Assembly (NCBI GenBank): GCA_963775015.1
Contig: CAVZHI010000015.1
Span: 558,001 to 622,000, forward strand
Direction: 5' to 3'
DNA from: JAEMQF01 sp963775015
GTDB taxonomy: Bacteria > Pseudomonadota > Gammaproteobacteria > Burkholderiales > Burkholderiaceae_C
Length of the DNA: 64,000 bases
A model generated the notes under the pieces. That model was not told the DNA's origin. It did no database searches and saw nothing but the letters and a program-made list of their open reading frames with translations. Shown here in pieces: positions 16,133 through 22,871 of the stretch. Made by a program: the position numbers and the translations under genes. The first letter of the stretch is position 1. Each line of letters begins with the position of its first letter.

Positions 16133-17821
16133 TCATGCGTGCGCCCTCGCTGCCTTCTTCGCGTCGCCGCCAGGTGTCTTGACGACGGTCTTGGTCATCA
16201 TCGCGATGCCTTCTTCGAAGATCACCTTGCGGTTCGGCGGCGGCAGCTTGTCGCCGCGCAGCACGTCGTAAGGCACGACCACCCAGCATGCGCAGCCCCA
16301 GATGCACTCGCCGGCCATGCCTTCGAAGCGGATCGCGGGCTCGCTCAGCATCGGGCCGATGTCGACCAGCCACGAGTGCTCGTTGAGCTTACTTTCCCAG
16401 TCGAGCTTGTCGTAGTTCTTCTGGCTGTCCCAGAACGCATGCAGGTCGGTCTTGGCCACGCCCGGCAGGATGATGTTGCCGTAGGCGGTGAGCGCGTCGA
16501 AGAACTCATGGTTGCTGCTCTGGTACGTCGAGTCGCCTTCGAGCAGGTACTGCTTGGAGACCAGGTCCTTGAAGCCCTTCTCGAGTTTCTCGAAGCCCAT
16601 GTCGCGCGAGGCGTGGATGTGCACTTCGGCATAGTCGGTCTTGAAGCCGTCCTTCAGGCCGCTGTACTTGGGCGCGAAATCGATCCACTGCGCGATCACG
16701 GCGTCCCACTTCGAGCCGGCCTCGCCGGGCAGCACCTGCACACCGGGGTGGGTGAGCTTGCAAGGGTCGAACAGTGTCCAGTTGCGCGACTTGCCCGACA
16801 GCGTCTCGTGCGGCGCACCGGTGAAGCCCGCCGGGCGCAGCGCGCGGAACAGCACTCGGCCGTTGTCGAGCACGGCGAAGCGCATGAACGAGTCCGCGAC
16901 GAAGCGGTTCGTCACCATCTGCTTGAAGTTCTGGCGAACCTCCTTCTCGCCCGTCGTCGTGTACGCGGTCAGGCGTTGCCAGCTCTGCTCGGGGTTGACG
17001 ACGAAGAAGCCGCCGGTGAACGGGCTGCGGTACAGGTCGCCCCAGACCACGGTAACGCCGGCGTTCTTGTCGTCGTCGAGCATGCAGTCCAGGTCGTTCA
17101 TCGTCGTGTACTGCGTCGCGTTGTTGTAGTACGCCGGGTCGTCGCCGCTGTGGCTCAATTGACCCACGCCGATCACCGGGATGCGCCGGCCCAGCTTGAC
17201 GTTGGAGAGATGCCGCGCCAGGTCGACGACCATGCCGCTGCCTGTACCGCCAGCCATGCCGAATGCCACCATCACCATCGAGGGCAACGTGGCCTTCTCG
17301 ACCTGGTCGACGAAATTGCGCAGCGCATGGTCCATTGGCCGATCGCCGGCGTAGTAGGCGTTGGCGTAGATGCCCTTGGCGACAGCGCGCGGAAAGTGAT
17401 TGCCGGCCGCGGGCAACTGGTACTTGTGCGGCACATAGGACTCGAAGTTCGGGTTCCAGTAGTAGCGTGGATACTCGAGCTTCAGCCATTCGCGGGTGCG
17501 GTTCATGCCCTCGAAGAACTCGTCCTTCGGTGGCACCGGCAGCGCGATCGCCTGGTACTGGAAGCGCTCGGCGGGAATGCCGCGCGACTCGAGGCGCTTC
17601 TTGAACGCGTGGGCATAGTCGTTGACGACGCCCATGTCCTGGTCGCCGATGTCGACGACCATCGCCGCGAACGTCGCGCGCGGGTCTTCCAGCAGGTCCT
17701 CGATCTCCCCGGTGCGCAACAGCGCCTCGATGTAGACGATGCCGGTGCGGCCGATGCCGATCGCGTGGAGGCAGTGCGGCGCCTGAACGCCGGTGCCGCT
17801 GTTGTAGAGAGATGCACTCAT
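16133..17821 (-). CDS. Tubulin/FtsZ-like GTPase, copy 2 (full length)
   Basis: The protein is 562 residues, starting at the ATG at 17821 (MSASLYNSGTG, AGGAG upstream). The nucleotide-binding elements are HAIGIGRTG (19-27) and the tubulin signature AGGTGSG (190-196) followed by MVVDLARHL. The long central region, from YTTTGEKEVRQNF to FKTDYAEVHIHA, is shared with copy 1. The C-terminal segment (RFEGMAGE, then CWVVVPYDVLRGD) is shared with copy 3, and a basic tail ends KKAARAHA. There is no membrane segment or signal peptide. It lies between a small unknown gene and the MoxR/VWA pair in one operon. FtsZ-like families linked to VWA proteins have been proposed to act in membrane remodelling (recalled, not checked); here the setting is nitrile/amide metabolism. 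Confidence 0.9.
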   Translation of the reverse strand: MSASLYNSGTGVQAPHCLHAIGIGRTGIVYIEALLRTGEIEDLLEDPRATFAAMVVDIGDQDMGVVNDYAHAFKKRLESRGIPAERFQYQAIALPVPPKDEFFEGMNRTREWLKLEYPRYYWNPNFESYVPHKYQLPAAGNHFPRAVAKGIYANAYYAGDRPMDHALRNFVDQVEKATLPSMVMVAFGMAGGTGSGMVVDLARHLSNVKLGRRIPVIGVGQLSHSGDDPAYYNNATQYTTMNDLDCMLDDDKNAGVTVVWGDLYRSPFTGGFFVVNPEQSWQRLTAYTTTGEKEVRQNFKQMVTNRFVADSFMRFAVLDNGRVLFRALRPAGFTGAPHETLSGKSRNWTLFDPCKLTHPGVQVLPGEAGSKWDAVIAQWIDFAPKYSGLKDGFKTDYAEVHIHASRDMGFEKLEKGFKDLVSKQYLLEGDSTYQSSNHEFFDALTAYGNIILPGVAKTDLHAFWDSQKNYDKLDWESKLNEHSWLVDIGPMLSEPAIRFEGMAGECIWGCACWVVVPYDVLRGDKLPPPNRKVIFEEGIAMMTKTVVKTPGGDAKKAARAHA

Positions 17822-17932
17822 CGAATTGCTCCTGTCGTTGATTGAAGTGGACACATGAACACGGGTACCCTGCTGGCCCCTTGGCGGGACGGGTACCCCT
17901 CGTCCCTCCTGGCTCCTCGTGCTGATCGGTCT

Positions 17933-18259
17933 TCAGCATCTGATCGTGAAGGTCTCTGTCCGGTCGAGGATTTCCAGGTCCCGCAAGATGTGCGCCACCG
18001 AGGTCGCGCGCTCGTGCGCCACGTACAGCATGTAGTCCTCGACGAACAGGCCCGGGTCGCGCGAGATCGTTCCTGCCTCGATCAACTCGACGCCCTTTTC
18101 CAGATTCACGCGCTGCAGCTTCGCCTGCCAGATCGGCGACGCGATGTGGATCGCCTCGTCGTCGACATGCGTCACGTTGAGAAACTTGCCGCCGGTCACG
18201 GTGGGCACCTGGGCGCCCTTGCCGTACCGGGTCTTGACGAGGTTCCAGTCCAGGGGCAT
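17933..18259 (-). CDS. Small protein of unknown function between two tubulin-like genes
   Basis: The protein is 108 residues from the ATG at 18259 (MPLDWNLVKTRYGKGAQVP), with GGGAGGAAG just upstream. It is soluble, mixed alpha/beta by eye, and I recognise no family. Features are VTHVDDEAIHIASPIWQAKL in the middle and HILRDLEILDRTETFTIRC at the end, with a C-terminal cysteine. It sits 13 bases after tubulin-like copy 3 and 111 bases before copy 2, so it is almost certainly cotranscribed with both. Its position suggests a partner or regulator of the tubulin-like proteins, but that is guesswork. Confidence 0.7.
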   Translation of the reverse strand: MPLDWNLVKTRYGKGAQVPTVTGGKFLNVTHVDDEAIHIASPIWQAKLQRVNLEKGVELIEAGTISRDPGLFVEDYMLYVAHERATSVAHILRDLEILDRTETFTIRC

Positions 18260-18272
18260 TGCGCTTCCTCCC

Positions 18273-19796
18273 TCAGGCGTATTCACCACGCAGGCCGGAC
18301 CACGGCACGGCCACCCAACGGCCAGCCTCGCCCAGGCTCGCGCCGGCCATGCCTTCGAGGCGGCTCGACGGCTCGCACAACATCACGCCTTGTTCGAGCA
18401 GCAGGGCGTGGCAGCCCTGGCGCTGGTCCAAGGGCAGTGCGTCGTAGGCATCGCGCGCGGCGTAAAACACATCGAGGTCGGTCTTCGCCAAGCGCGGCAG
18501 CAAGAACTGCACCGAACCCGCGGGCGCACCGTTGACCAGTTGCGTCGGCACTTCGGGGGCGAGCGATTCATCGAGCGCGCTGGCCCAGGACTTGGACGCC
18601 GCCTCGGGAGCGCTCGCGGCGGCGCGCAACTCGATGAACTCCGGCGCGTAGCCGCCGCGCAGCCCGAGCAGGGCGCGCAGGTTCAAGCCCACCGGCGCCG
18701 TGTGGCCGTCACCAAAACCGAGCACATGCACCCAGCGCGCGCCCCAAGGCGTGCGCGCCGCCGAATGTTGGGTTGACGGCGCGGCCACCCAGTTCAACAG
18801 GCGCAGCGCTTCCCAGAGGTTGGCGCCGCGGCGCTGCAACAGCAGCGCGGCGAGTTCGCGGTTGAGGTGTTCATGCGTGGCTTCCAGGCCGAGACCGGCC
18901 GGCTGCGGAACGACCACAAAGCCGGCGGTGAACGGGTTCTTGTACAGGTCGCCGTAGGGCTGCGTGACGCCGCGGTTGTGTTCTTCGTCGCACAGGCAAT
19001 CGAGTTCCGAGAAAACCGGAAACAGCGCCGCGCCGCGGTGCGCGGGTGCGTCGTCGGGGTGCGGCGCGATGCCCAGCCCCATCACCAGCACGCGCCGGCC
19101 GAACATGCGATTGGACAAGTGCCGCGCCAGGTCAAGAGCGATGCCGCTGCCGGTGCCGCCACCCAGCGCGAAGACGATGCACACCAGCGCATCGCCGCGC
19201 GTCGCCTCCACGCTGCGTGCAAAGCGCCGCAGGGTCTCGGCCATCGGGCTCTGCGCGTCGTAGTAGGCGCGGCCGTACAAGGCCTTGGCCAGGGCGCGTG
19301 GCATCGGCTCGCCGGCTCGAGGCATGCGCAAGGCGTGCGGCAACCAAGCGGCAGAGTCGGGGTTCGAATGGAACATCGGGTACTCGAGTTCCAGGAACCG
19401 CGGGTAGCGGGCGAGCGTGGCGTCGAGGACCGAACGCTCGACGGGGTCGAGCGATACCGCCTCGACTTGCGCGCGTGCCGCGTCGAACTTGCCGGAGCTG
19501 GCGCGCACGCCGCCGAGGTCGTGCTCACCGATGTCCAGCGCCAATGCGGTGAGGCGCGAGCCGGGCACGTCGAGCAGGTCGGCGGGCGCGTCGCGCAGAA
19601 AGCGCTCGGTCACGCGCGCGCCGGCGCCGCCCACTCCGATCAGGTGCACGCCGAAGGGCAAGGACTTCGCGTCGGCGATGCGATGCACGCCGCGGCGCAG
19701 CGCGTCGAGCTTGCGCTGCTGCAGCTTGGCCTCGGTCGTGCCGATGGCCGGCGTGGGGCGCCCGCGCAGAAGATCGATTCCGGTGCTCGACGGCAT
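18273..19796 (-). CDS. Tubulin/FtsZ-like GTPase, copy 3 (divergent)
   Basis: The protein is 507 residues from the ATG at 19796 with AGAGGA upstream. It keeps the most FtsZ-like nucleotide loop of the three, HLIGVGGAG (51-59), and a canonical GGGTGSG (212-218) followed by IALDLARHL. It lacks the SWQRLTAYTTTG to VADSFMRFA block shared by copies 1 and 2 but retains the C-terminal RLEGMAG and WVAVPWSGLRGEYA region of copy 2. A basic N-terminal extension of about 45 residues precedes the fold. Divergence between copies 2 and 3 in one operon suggests they could form a heteromer, like alpha/beta-tubulin or BtubAB. That is inference. Confidence 0.87.
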   Translation of the reverse strand: MPSSTGIDLLRGRPTPAIGTTEAKLQQRKLDALRRGVHRIADAKSLPFGVHLIGVGGAGARVTERFLRDAPADLLDVPGSRLTALALDIGEHDLGGVRASSGKFDAARAQVEAVSLDPVERSVLDATLARYPRFLELEYPMFHSNPDSAAWLPHALRMPRAGEPMPRALAKALYGRAYYDAQSPMAETLRRFARSVEATRGDALVCIVFALGGGTGSGIALDLARHLSNRMFGRRVLVMGLGIAPHPDDAPAHRGAALFPVFSELDCLCDEEHNRGVTQPYGDLYKNPFTAGFVVVPQPAGLGLEATHEHLNRELAALLLQRRGANLWEALRLLNWVAAPSTQHSAARTPWGARWVHVLGFGDGHTAPVGLNLRALLGLRGGYAPEFIELRAAASAPEAASKSWASALDESLAPEVPTQLVNGAPAGSVQFLLPRLAKTDLDVFYAARDAYDALPLDQRQGCHALLLEQGVMLCEPSSRLEGMAGASLGEAGRWVAVPWSGLRGEYA

Positions 19797-19874
19797 GTGT
19801 TCCTCTGTTCTGTCCTCGATTCCTTGCCTCGCGGTTCGGAAGCCCCGCGGCCTGTGCGGCTGCCGCCCCCAAGC

Positions 19875-19950
19875 AAAAGAGCCCACCGCCCGCATGCCCG
19901 CAGACGGTGGGCTCTTGTTGCCCTGTCCCCCCGTCGGCGATGCTGCCGAC
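19875..19950 (-). terminator. Attenuator leader of the tubulin-like operon: terminator with overlapping antiterminator hairpins
   Basis: Between the promoter at about 20.0 kb and the start at 19796, the minus-strand RNA can form P1 (stem GTCGGC/GCCGAC, loop AGCATC, 19933-19950) and P2 (GGGC/GCCC, 19909-19923). It can instead form a strong terminator with arms AAGAGCCCACCG and CGGTGGGCTCTT followed by a U-run (19875-19916). The 3' arm of P2 lies within the 5' arm of the terminator, so P2 and terminator exclude each other. This is the layout of ANTAR-controlled leaders, and an AmiR-type ANTAR protein is encoded at 43249-43899. Confidence 0.7.
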
Positions 19951-19977
19951 CTGAGACGTATTGATCCGATGGCTTGG

Positions 19978-20023
19978 ACTATCCCTGCTTCGACTCGGCC
20001 TGTCAAGATCCTTTCCAGGGAAA
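19978..20023 (-). promoter_or_regulatory. Promoter of the tubulin-like/MoxR/VWA operon with TTTCC-N2-GGAAA box
   Basis: On the minus strand: TTTCCCTGGAAA (20012-20023), then TTGACA (20006-20001), 17 bases, then GATAGT (19983-19978). The arrangement, including the identical -10 and a preceding CCTGTAGT, repeats in the DUF1097 promoter 780 bases away. It is a near-consensus sigma70 promoter with an inverted repeat just upstream of the -35, a typical activator position. Confidence 0.75.
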
Positions 20024-20074
20024 TGAACTACAGGCTTACCCGGAGAATCCCTGACCCGGTGTTGGACCCTCGGT

Positions 20075-20557
20075 TCAGCCCTTGGCCATCTTGCCGCCAG
20101 CCCACTCGGACGCCCAGCCGAACAGTGTGCCGATGACCACCGAGCCGATCGTCGGCAAGATCGCGTCCAGCGGCGCCAGGCCCTTCAGCAGGATCAGTCC
20201 CGCCACCGCGCCAAAACCATACACACACGCGGGAATCGTTGACAACAGGCTGATCTGCGATGCCTGCACGATGACCGCGGCACCGAGGCCCACCGCCACC
20301 GGCGCAGCCAATGGGCCCAGGGCGCCGAGCTGCCCGGCGAGCATCACGGCCAACATGCCGATCAGCGCGCCAAAGCTCATGCAGATCGCGGTCTTCTTCA
20401 GTCCGTCGGTCTTGCCGCCGCAATGATAGAAGCTGGCCCAGCCGAGAAACGCTTGCCAGATCTGCATGTTCAACGCCGCCAGAGGGCCGAGGAACAGCCA
20501 GGTGGCAACGACCGACAGCACGCCAATGCTGATCGTGAGGGCGACGAGTATCGACAT
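20075..20557 (-). CDS. DUF1097 family inner-membrane protein
   Basis: The protein is 160 residues starting at the ATG at 20557 (GGAGACTTCAAG upstream). It is almost wholly hydrophobic with about five transmembrane segments: VALTISIGVLSVVATWLFLG, a WASFYHCGGKTDGLKK loop, FGALIGMLAVMLAGQLG, the PVAVGLGAAVIVQASQ region and TIGSVVIGTLFGWASE. The family is uncharacterised; E. coli YcdZ belongs to it, and members are often thought to be small permeases or channels. It has its own promoter and attenuator leader, is followed by the tubulin-like promoter, and may pass a small solute such as an amide, urea or ammonium across the membrane. Confidence 0.8.
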   Translation of the reverse strand: MSILVALTISIGVLSVVATWLFLGPLAALNMQIWQAFLGWASFYHCGGKTDGLKKTAICMSFGALIGMLAVMLAGQLGALGPLAAPVAVGLGAAVIVQASQISLLSTIPACVYGFGAVAGLILLKGLAPLDAILPTIGSVVIGTLFGWASEWAGGKMAKG

Positions 20558-20651
20558 CTTGAAGTCTCCTCTTGTGGTTGGTGCAACTCTTGCGCGCCGC
20601 GCGGCGCTCCCCTGTGACCCGGTAAGGGGTGCTCTGCTGCCAGCGCCAATC

Positions 20652-20728
20652 AAAAAGGCCCCACTCCAGGCGTTGCTTCCTGTGGTGGGGCCCATGCTGC
20701 CCAGTCGCCCAACCGGCGCTGCTGCCGG
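20652..20728 (-). terminator. Attenuator leader of the DUF1097 gene: terminator with overlapping hairpins
   Basis: The minus-strand RNA can fold P1 (CCGGC/GCCGG, loop AGCAGC, 20713-20728) and P2 (GGGC/GCCC, 20688-20702), or a terminator with arms GGCCCCAC (20692-20685) and GTGGGGCC (20664-20657) followed by five U residues (20656-20652). P2 shares bases with the terminator 5' arm. Arrangement and loop sequences match the tubulin-like leader at 19875-19950. Confidence 0.7.
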
Positions 20729-20757
20729 CTTGCGACACTCATCTTGATTCGGTGAGG

Positions 20758-20803
20758 ACTATCTGCCGTGCGTCCCCGGGTGTCAATCTCTTTTCCGGGG
20801 AAA
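20758..20803 (-). promoter_or_regulatory. DUF1097 promoter with TTTCC-N2-GGAAA box
   Basis: On the minus strand: TTTCCCCGGAAA (20803-20792), TTGACA (20786-20781), a 17-base spacer, GATAGT (20763-20758). The box begins just after the stop of the upstream CobW gene at 20808, so the nitrile hydratase operon can read through into this promoter. Confidence 0.75.
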
Positions 20804-20807
20804 GTTA

Positions 20808-21830
20808 CTACAGGGTTTCCCGCATGGGAATCCGCACAGCGCGGCACTCGGCCAGGGACTGGGCGAAGCGCTGCTCGGGCAGATTGCGCCCGATGAAAAC
20901 AAGTTTCGACTCGCGCGCCTCGCCGTCGGCCCAGGGCCGGCCGACATCAGCGCTCATCAGCATGTGTACGCCCTGGAAGATCACGCGGTGTTGCAAGCCT
21001 TCGAATTCGACGACGCCCTTGTAGCGCAGCAGGTCTTCGCCGTGGCTTGCGATCGCATCGCGGAAGAATTGCTGCACGCGCTCCTGCACCAGAGGCACGG
21101 TGCTGCGGAACACGAAGGAGCGCACCGCATCGTCGTGCTCGTGGTGGTCTTCGCCCAGGAAGCCGGGCTCGATGTCGAGCACCGCGTCGAGCGAGAAGCC
21201 GTGGATGTCGAGCAACTCGGCGATCGGCGCCTCGCCGAAGTGCACCGTGCGCATCGGCGCGCGCGGATTGATGCGCGCCAGGCGCTCGCGCAGGGCCTGC
21301 AATTGCGCGCTGTTCACCAGGTCGGACTTGCTGAGCAGCAGCCGGTCGGCGAAGCCCACCTGTTCCTGCGCCTCGTGAAATTGGTCGAGTTGCCGGTTCG
21401 CATGCTGCGCATCGACGACGGTGACAATCGCGTCGAGCGTGTAGTAGGCGGCCACGTCGTCGTCGATGAAGAAGGTCTGCGCCACCGGCGCGGGGTCGGC
21501 CAGTCCGGTGGTCTCGATGATGACGCGTTCGAACGACTGGGGTTCGGCTTCGCGGCGCGCGCGCAGTTCGCCCAGGATGCGCACCAGATCGCCGCGCACG
21601 GTGCAGCAGATGCAGCCGTTGTTCATCTCGACGATCTGCTCGTCGAAACTGCGCAGCAGCAGTTCGTTGTCGATGCCGGCCGCGCCGAACTCGTTCTCGA
21701 TGACCGCGATGCGCTCGCCGTGGCGCTCGTGCAGGATGCGGTTGAGCAGCGTCGTCTTGCCCGCGCCGAGGAAGCCGGTCAGTATCGTGACCGGCACTTT
21801 CGCGCCGCTGACGCCGTGCAAGGCGCTCAC
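20808..21830 (-). CDS. CobW-family GTPase, copy 2 (nitrile hydratase cobalt chaperone type)
   Basis: The protein is 340 residues. The start is a GTG at 21830 that overlaps the stop of the activator gene (GTGA). P-loop GFLGAGKT (19-26), CxCC motif CICC (73-76), IETTGLADPAPVAQTFF, and SKSD in the G4 position identify the family. A His/Asp segment (GEDHHEHDD) is present. P47K-type GTPases of this family lie beside nitrile hydratase genes in many bacteria and aid metal loading. Here it closes the operon alpha, beta-N, beta-C, activator, GTPase. Confidence 0.92.
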   Translation of the reverse strand: MSALHGVSGAKVPVTILTGFLGAGKTTLLNRILHERHGERIAVIENEFGAAGIDNELLLRSFDEQIVEMNNGCICCTVRGDLVRILGELRARREAEPQSFERVIIETTGLADPAPVAQTFFIDDDVAAYYTLDAIVTVVDAQHANRQLDQFHEAQEQVGFADRLLLSKSDLVNSAQLQALRERLARINPRAPMRTVHFGEAPIAELLDIHGFSLDAVLDIEPGFLGEDHHEHDDAVRSFVFRSTVPLVQERVQQFFRDAIASHGEDLLRYKGVVEFEGLQHRVIFQGVHMLMSADVGRPWADGEARESKLVFIGRNLPEQRFAQSLAECRAVRIPMRETL

Positions 21831-22171
21831 CTGAGAACGTGTGCAGTCCCGACCGAGCCGACCGCGAAGCGCTTGGCGAGCAACTGCTCGCGCGACGTCA
21901 CGCCGGTCTCGACGAGCAGGGTCTCGGCGGCGCTCAGCCACTGCTCGTAGTAGCTCTTGGGCTGGCCGCCCGCTGCCTCGACGGCGCTCGCCGCTGCGAC
22001 CTCCTTGGAGAAGCAGTCGACCCACTCGGCCCAGCTGAAATGCCCCGCCTGCGAAAGCTGGACGACGATCGCGAACGCCTTCGCCTCCCAGGGCTCGGCG
22101 AACGTGAGCTCCGTGTCGACGCCGATCGGCAGCGCCTTGCACAGCAGGGGCGAAGACGCTGCCTCGGGCAT
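21827..22171 (-). CDS. Nitrile hydratase activator / beta-like accessory protein
   Basis: The protein is 114 residues starting MPEAASSPLLCKALPIG. Its core (FAEPWEAKAFAIVVQL, FSWAEWVDCFSKEV, KSYYEQWLSAAETLLVE) is homologous to the N-terminal half of nitrile hydratase beta, as in P14K/NhlE-type self-subunit-swapping chaperones that carry the cobalt-loaded alpha subunit. The start lies 20 bases after the beta-C stop, and the end overlaps the CobW start. The role is inferred from homology and position. Confidence 0.85.
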   Translation of the reverse strand: MPEAASSPLLCKALPIGVDTELTFAEPWEAKAFAIVVQLSQAGHFSWAEWVDCFSKEVAAASAVEAAGGQPKSYYEQWLSAAETLLVETGVTSREQLLAKRFAVGSVGTAHVLR

Positions 22172-22191
22172 CCGATGACCTGCGCGCTTGC

Positions 22192-22539
22192 TCAGTCCTG
22201 GTCCATGTAGTCGTCGAACACGTCGACGCGCAGCGTGTCGCGGTCCGGCGCCGTGGGTCCCCACAATTCGCGCGCCGTGAAACGCACGCTGTAGCAGTGC
22301 TGGGGCTTCTCGCCCAGGCCATGCGCGTGCGTGTCGGGGAAGGCGAACACGCCGTGGTCGAATTCGATCGTGCCGCGCTTGCCGCGCAGGTAACCCGGCA
22401 GGCGCGTGTGTGTCGGCGGGTTGTGGTTGCGCACCCGAACCCGGTCGCCAACGCGAAACTTCGGCGCCACATGCTCCGCGACTCGGCATGACGCACCGCC
22501 GGCAACCACCGCCGGCACCATGTCAGGGGTGAGCAGCAT
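22192..22539 (-). CDS. nthB: Nitrile hydratase beta subunit, C-terminal half (separate gene)
   Basis: The protein is 115 residues (MLLTPDMVPAVVAGG start). It carries the whole C-terminal beta domain: FRVGDRVRVRNHNPPTHTRL, RGKRGTIEFDHGVFAFPDTH, HCYSVRFTARELWGP, then VDVFDDYMDQD. Its ATG shares one base with the stop of the N-terminal half (TGATG). A strong Shine-Dalgarno, AAGGAGG, is built into the last codons of that half, so separate initiation is expected rather than a simple frameshift. Most nitrile hydratases have one beta chain of about 220 residues; split forms occur in a few three-subunit relatives. Confidence 0.88.
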   Translation of the reverse strand: MLLTPDMVPAVVAGGASCRVAEHVAPKFRVGDRVRVRNHNPPTHTRLPGYLRGKRGTIEFDHGVFAFPDTHAHGLGEKPQHCYSVRFTARELWGPTAPDRDTLRVDVFDDYMDQD

Positions 22540-22856
22540 CAGCGACCTCCTTCTTTCGACAGTTTGGCGATGCGCGCGTCGAGCTCGTCGCGCGTCACGA
22601 AGCCGCGTTTCGTCAACGCGTCTTCGAAGGTGTGCAGCCAGTGCTCGTAGTACGACGTGTCGAGGTAGCTTTGCGGCGGGCTCATCTTTTCGATGCCATG
22701 GCGAAACTCGTCGACCGTGTAGCCCGCGAACACGAAGGTCGCGGCGAAGAGCGCAAACGCCCGGCCTTCCCACGGCTCGTGAAACACCGGCTCGTTCTGC
22801 TCCGGGTTGATGGGCCCGAAGCCGTGCATGCCGCCCAGATCATGGATACCGTTCAT
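22539..22856 (-). CDS. nthB: Nitrile hydratase beta subunit, N-terminal half (separate gene)
   Basis: The protein is 105 residues beginning with the canonical beta start MNGIHDLGGMHGFGPI, followed by EPVFHEPWEGRAFALFAAT, RHGIEKMSPPQSYLDTSYYE and HWLHTFEDALTKRGFVTRDE. It terminates at Gly-Gly-Arg exactly where the linker of an ordinary beta subunit would be, next to the start of the C-terminal half. It begins 15 bases after the alpha stop with AAGGAACC upstream. Its start is typical of nitrile hydratase rather than thiocyanate hydrolase ScnB. Confidence 0.9.
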   Translation of the reverse strand: MNGIHDLGGMHGFGPINPEQNEPVFHEPWEGRAFALFAATFVFAGYTVDEFRHGIEKMSPPQSYLDTSYYEHWLHTFEDALTKRGFVTRDELDARIAKLSKEGGR

Positions 22857-22871
22857 GTGATGGTTCCTTTC

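Noticed and set aside
16133..17821. FtsZ cell-division gene
   Set aside because: No ftsA/ftsQ neighbours, much longer than FtsZ, and no C-terminal FtsZ peptide; it is a tubulin-like paralogue.
19875..19950. Known metabolite riboswitch in the leaders
   Set aside because: I compared from memory with guanidine, cobalamin, SAH, ZTP and fluoride types and saw no matching core; the terminator/hairpin overlap plus AmiR fits ANTAR control better.
22192..22856. Thiocyanate hydrolase instead of nitrile hydratase
   Set aside because: The split subunit layout is similar, but the N-terminal half starts with the standard nitrile hydratase sequence MNGIHDLGGMHGFGP and the alpha subunit follows low-molecular-mass nitrile hydratases.
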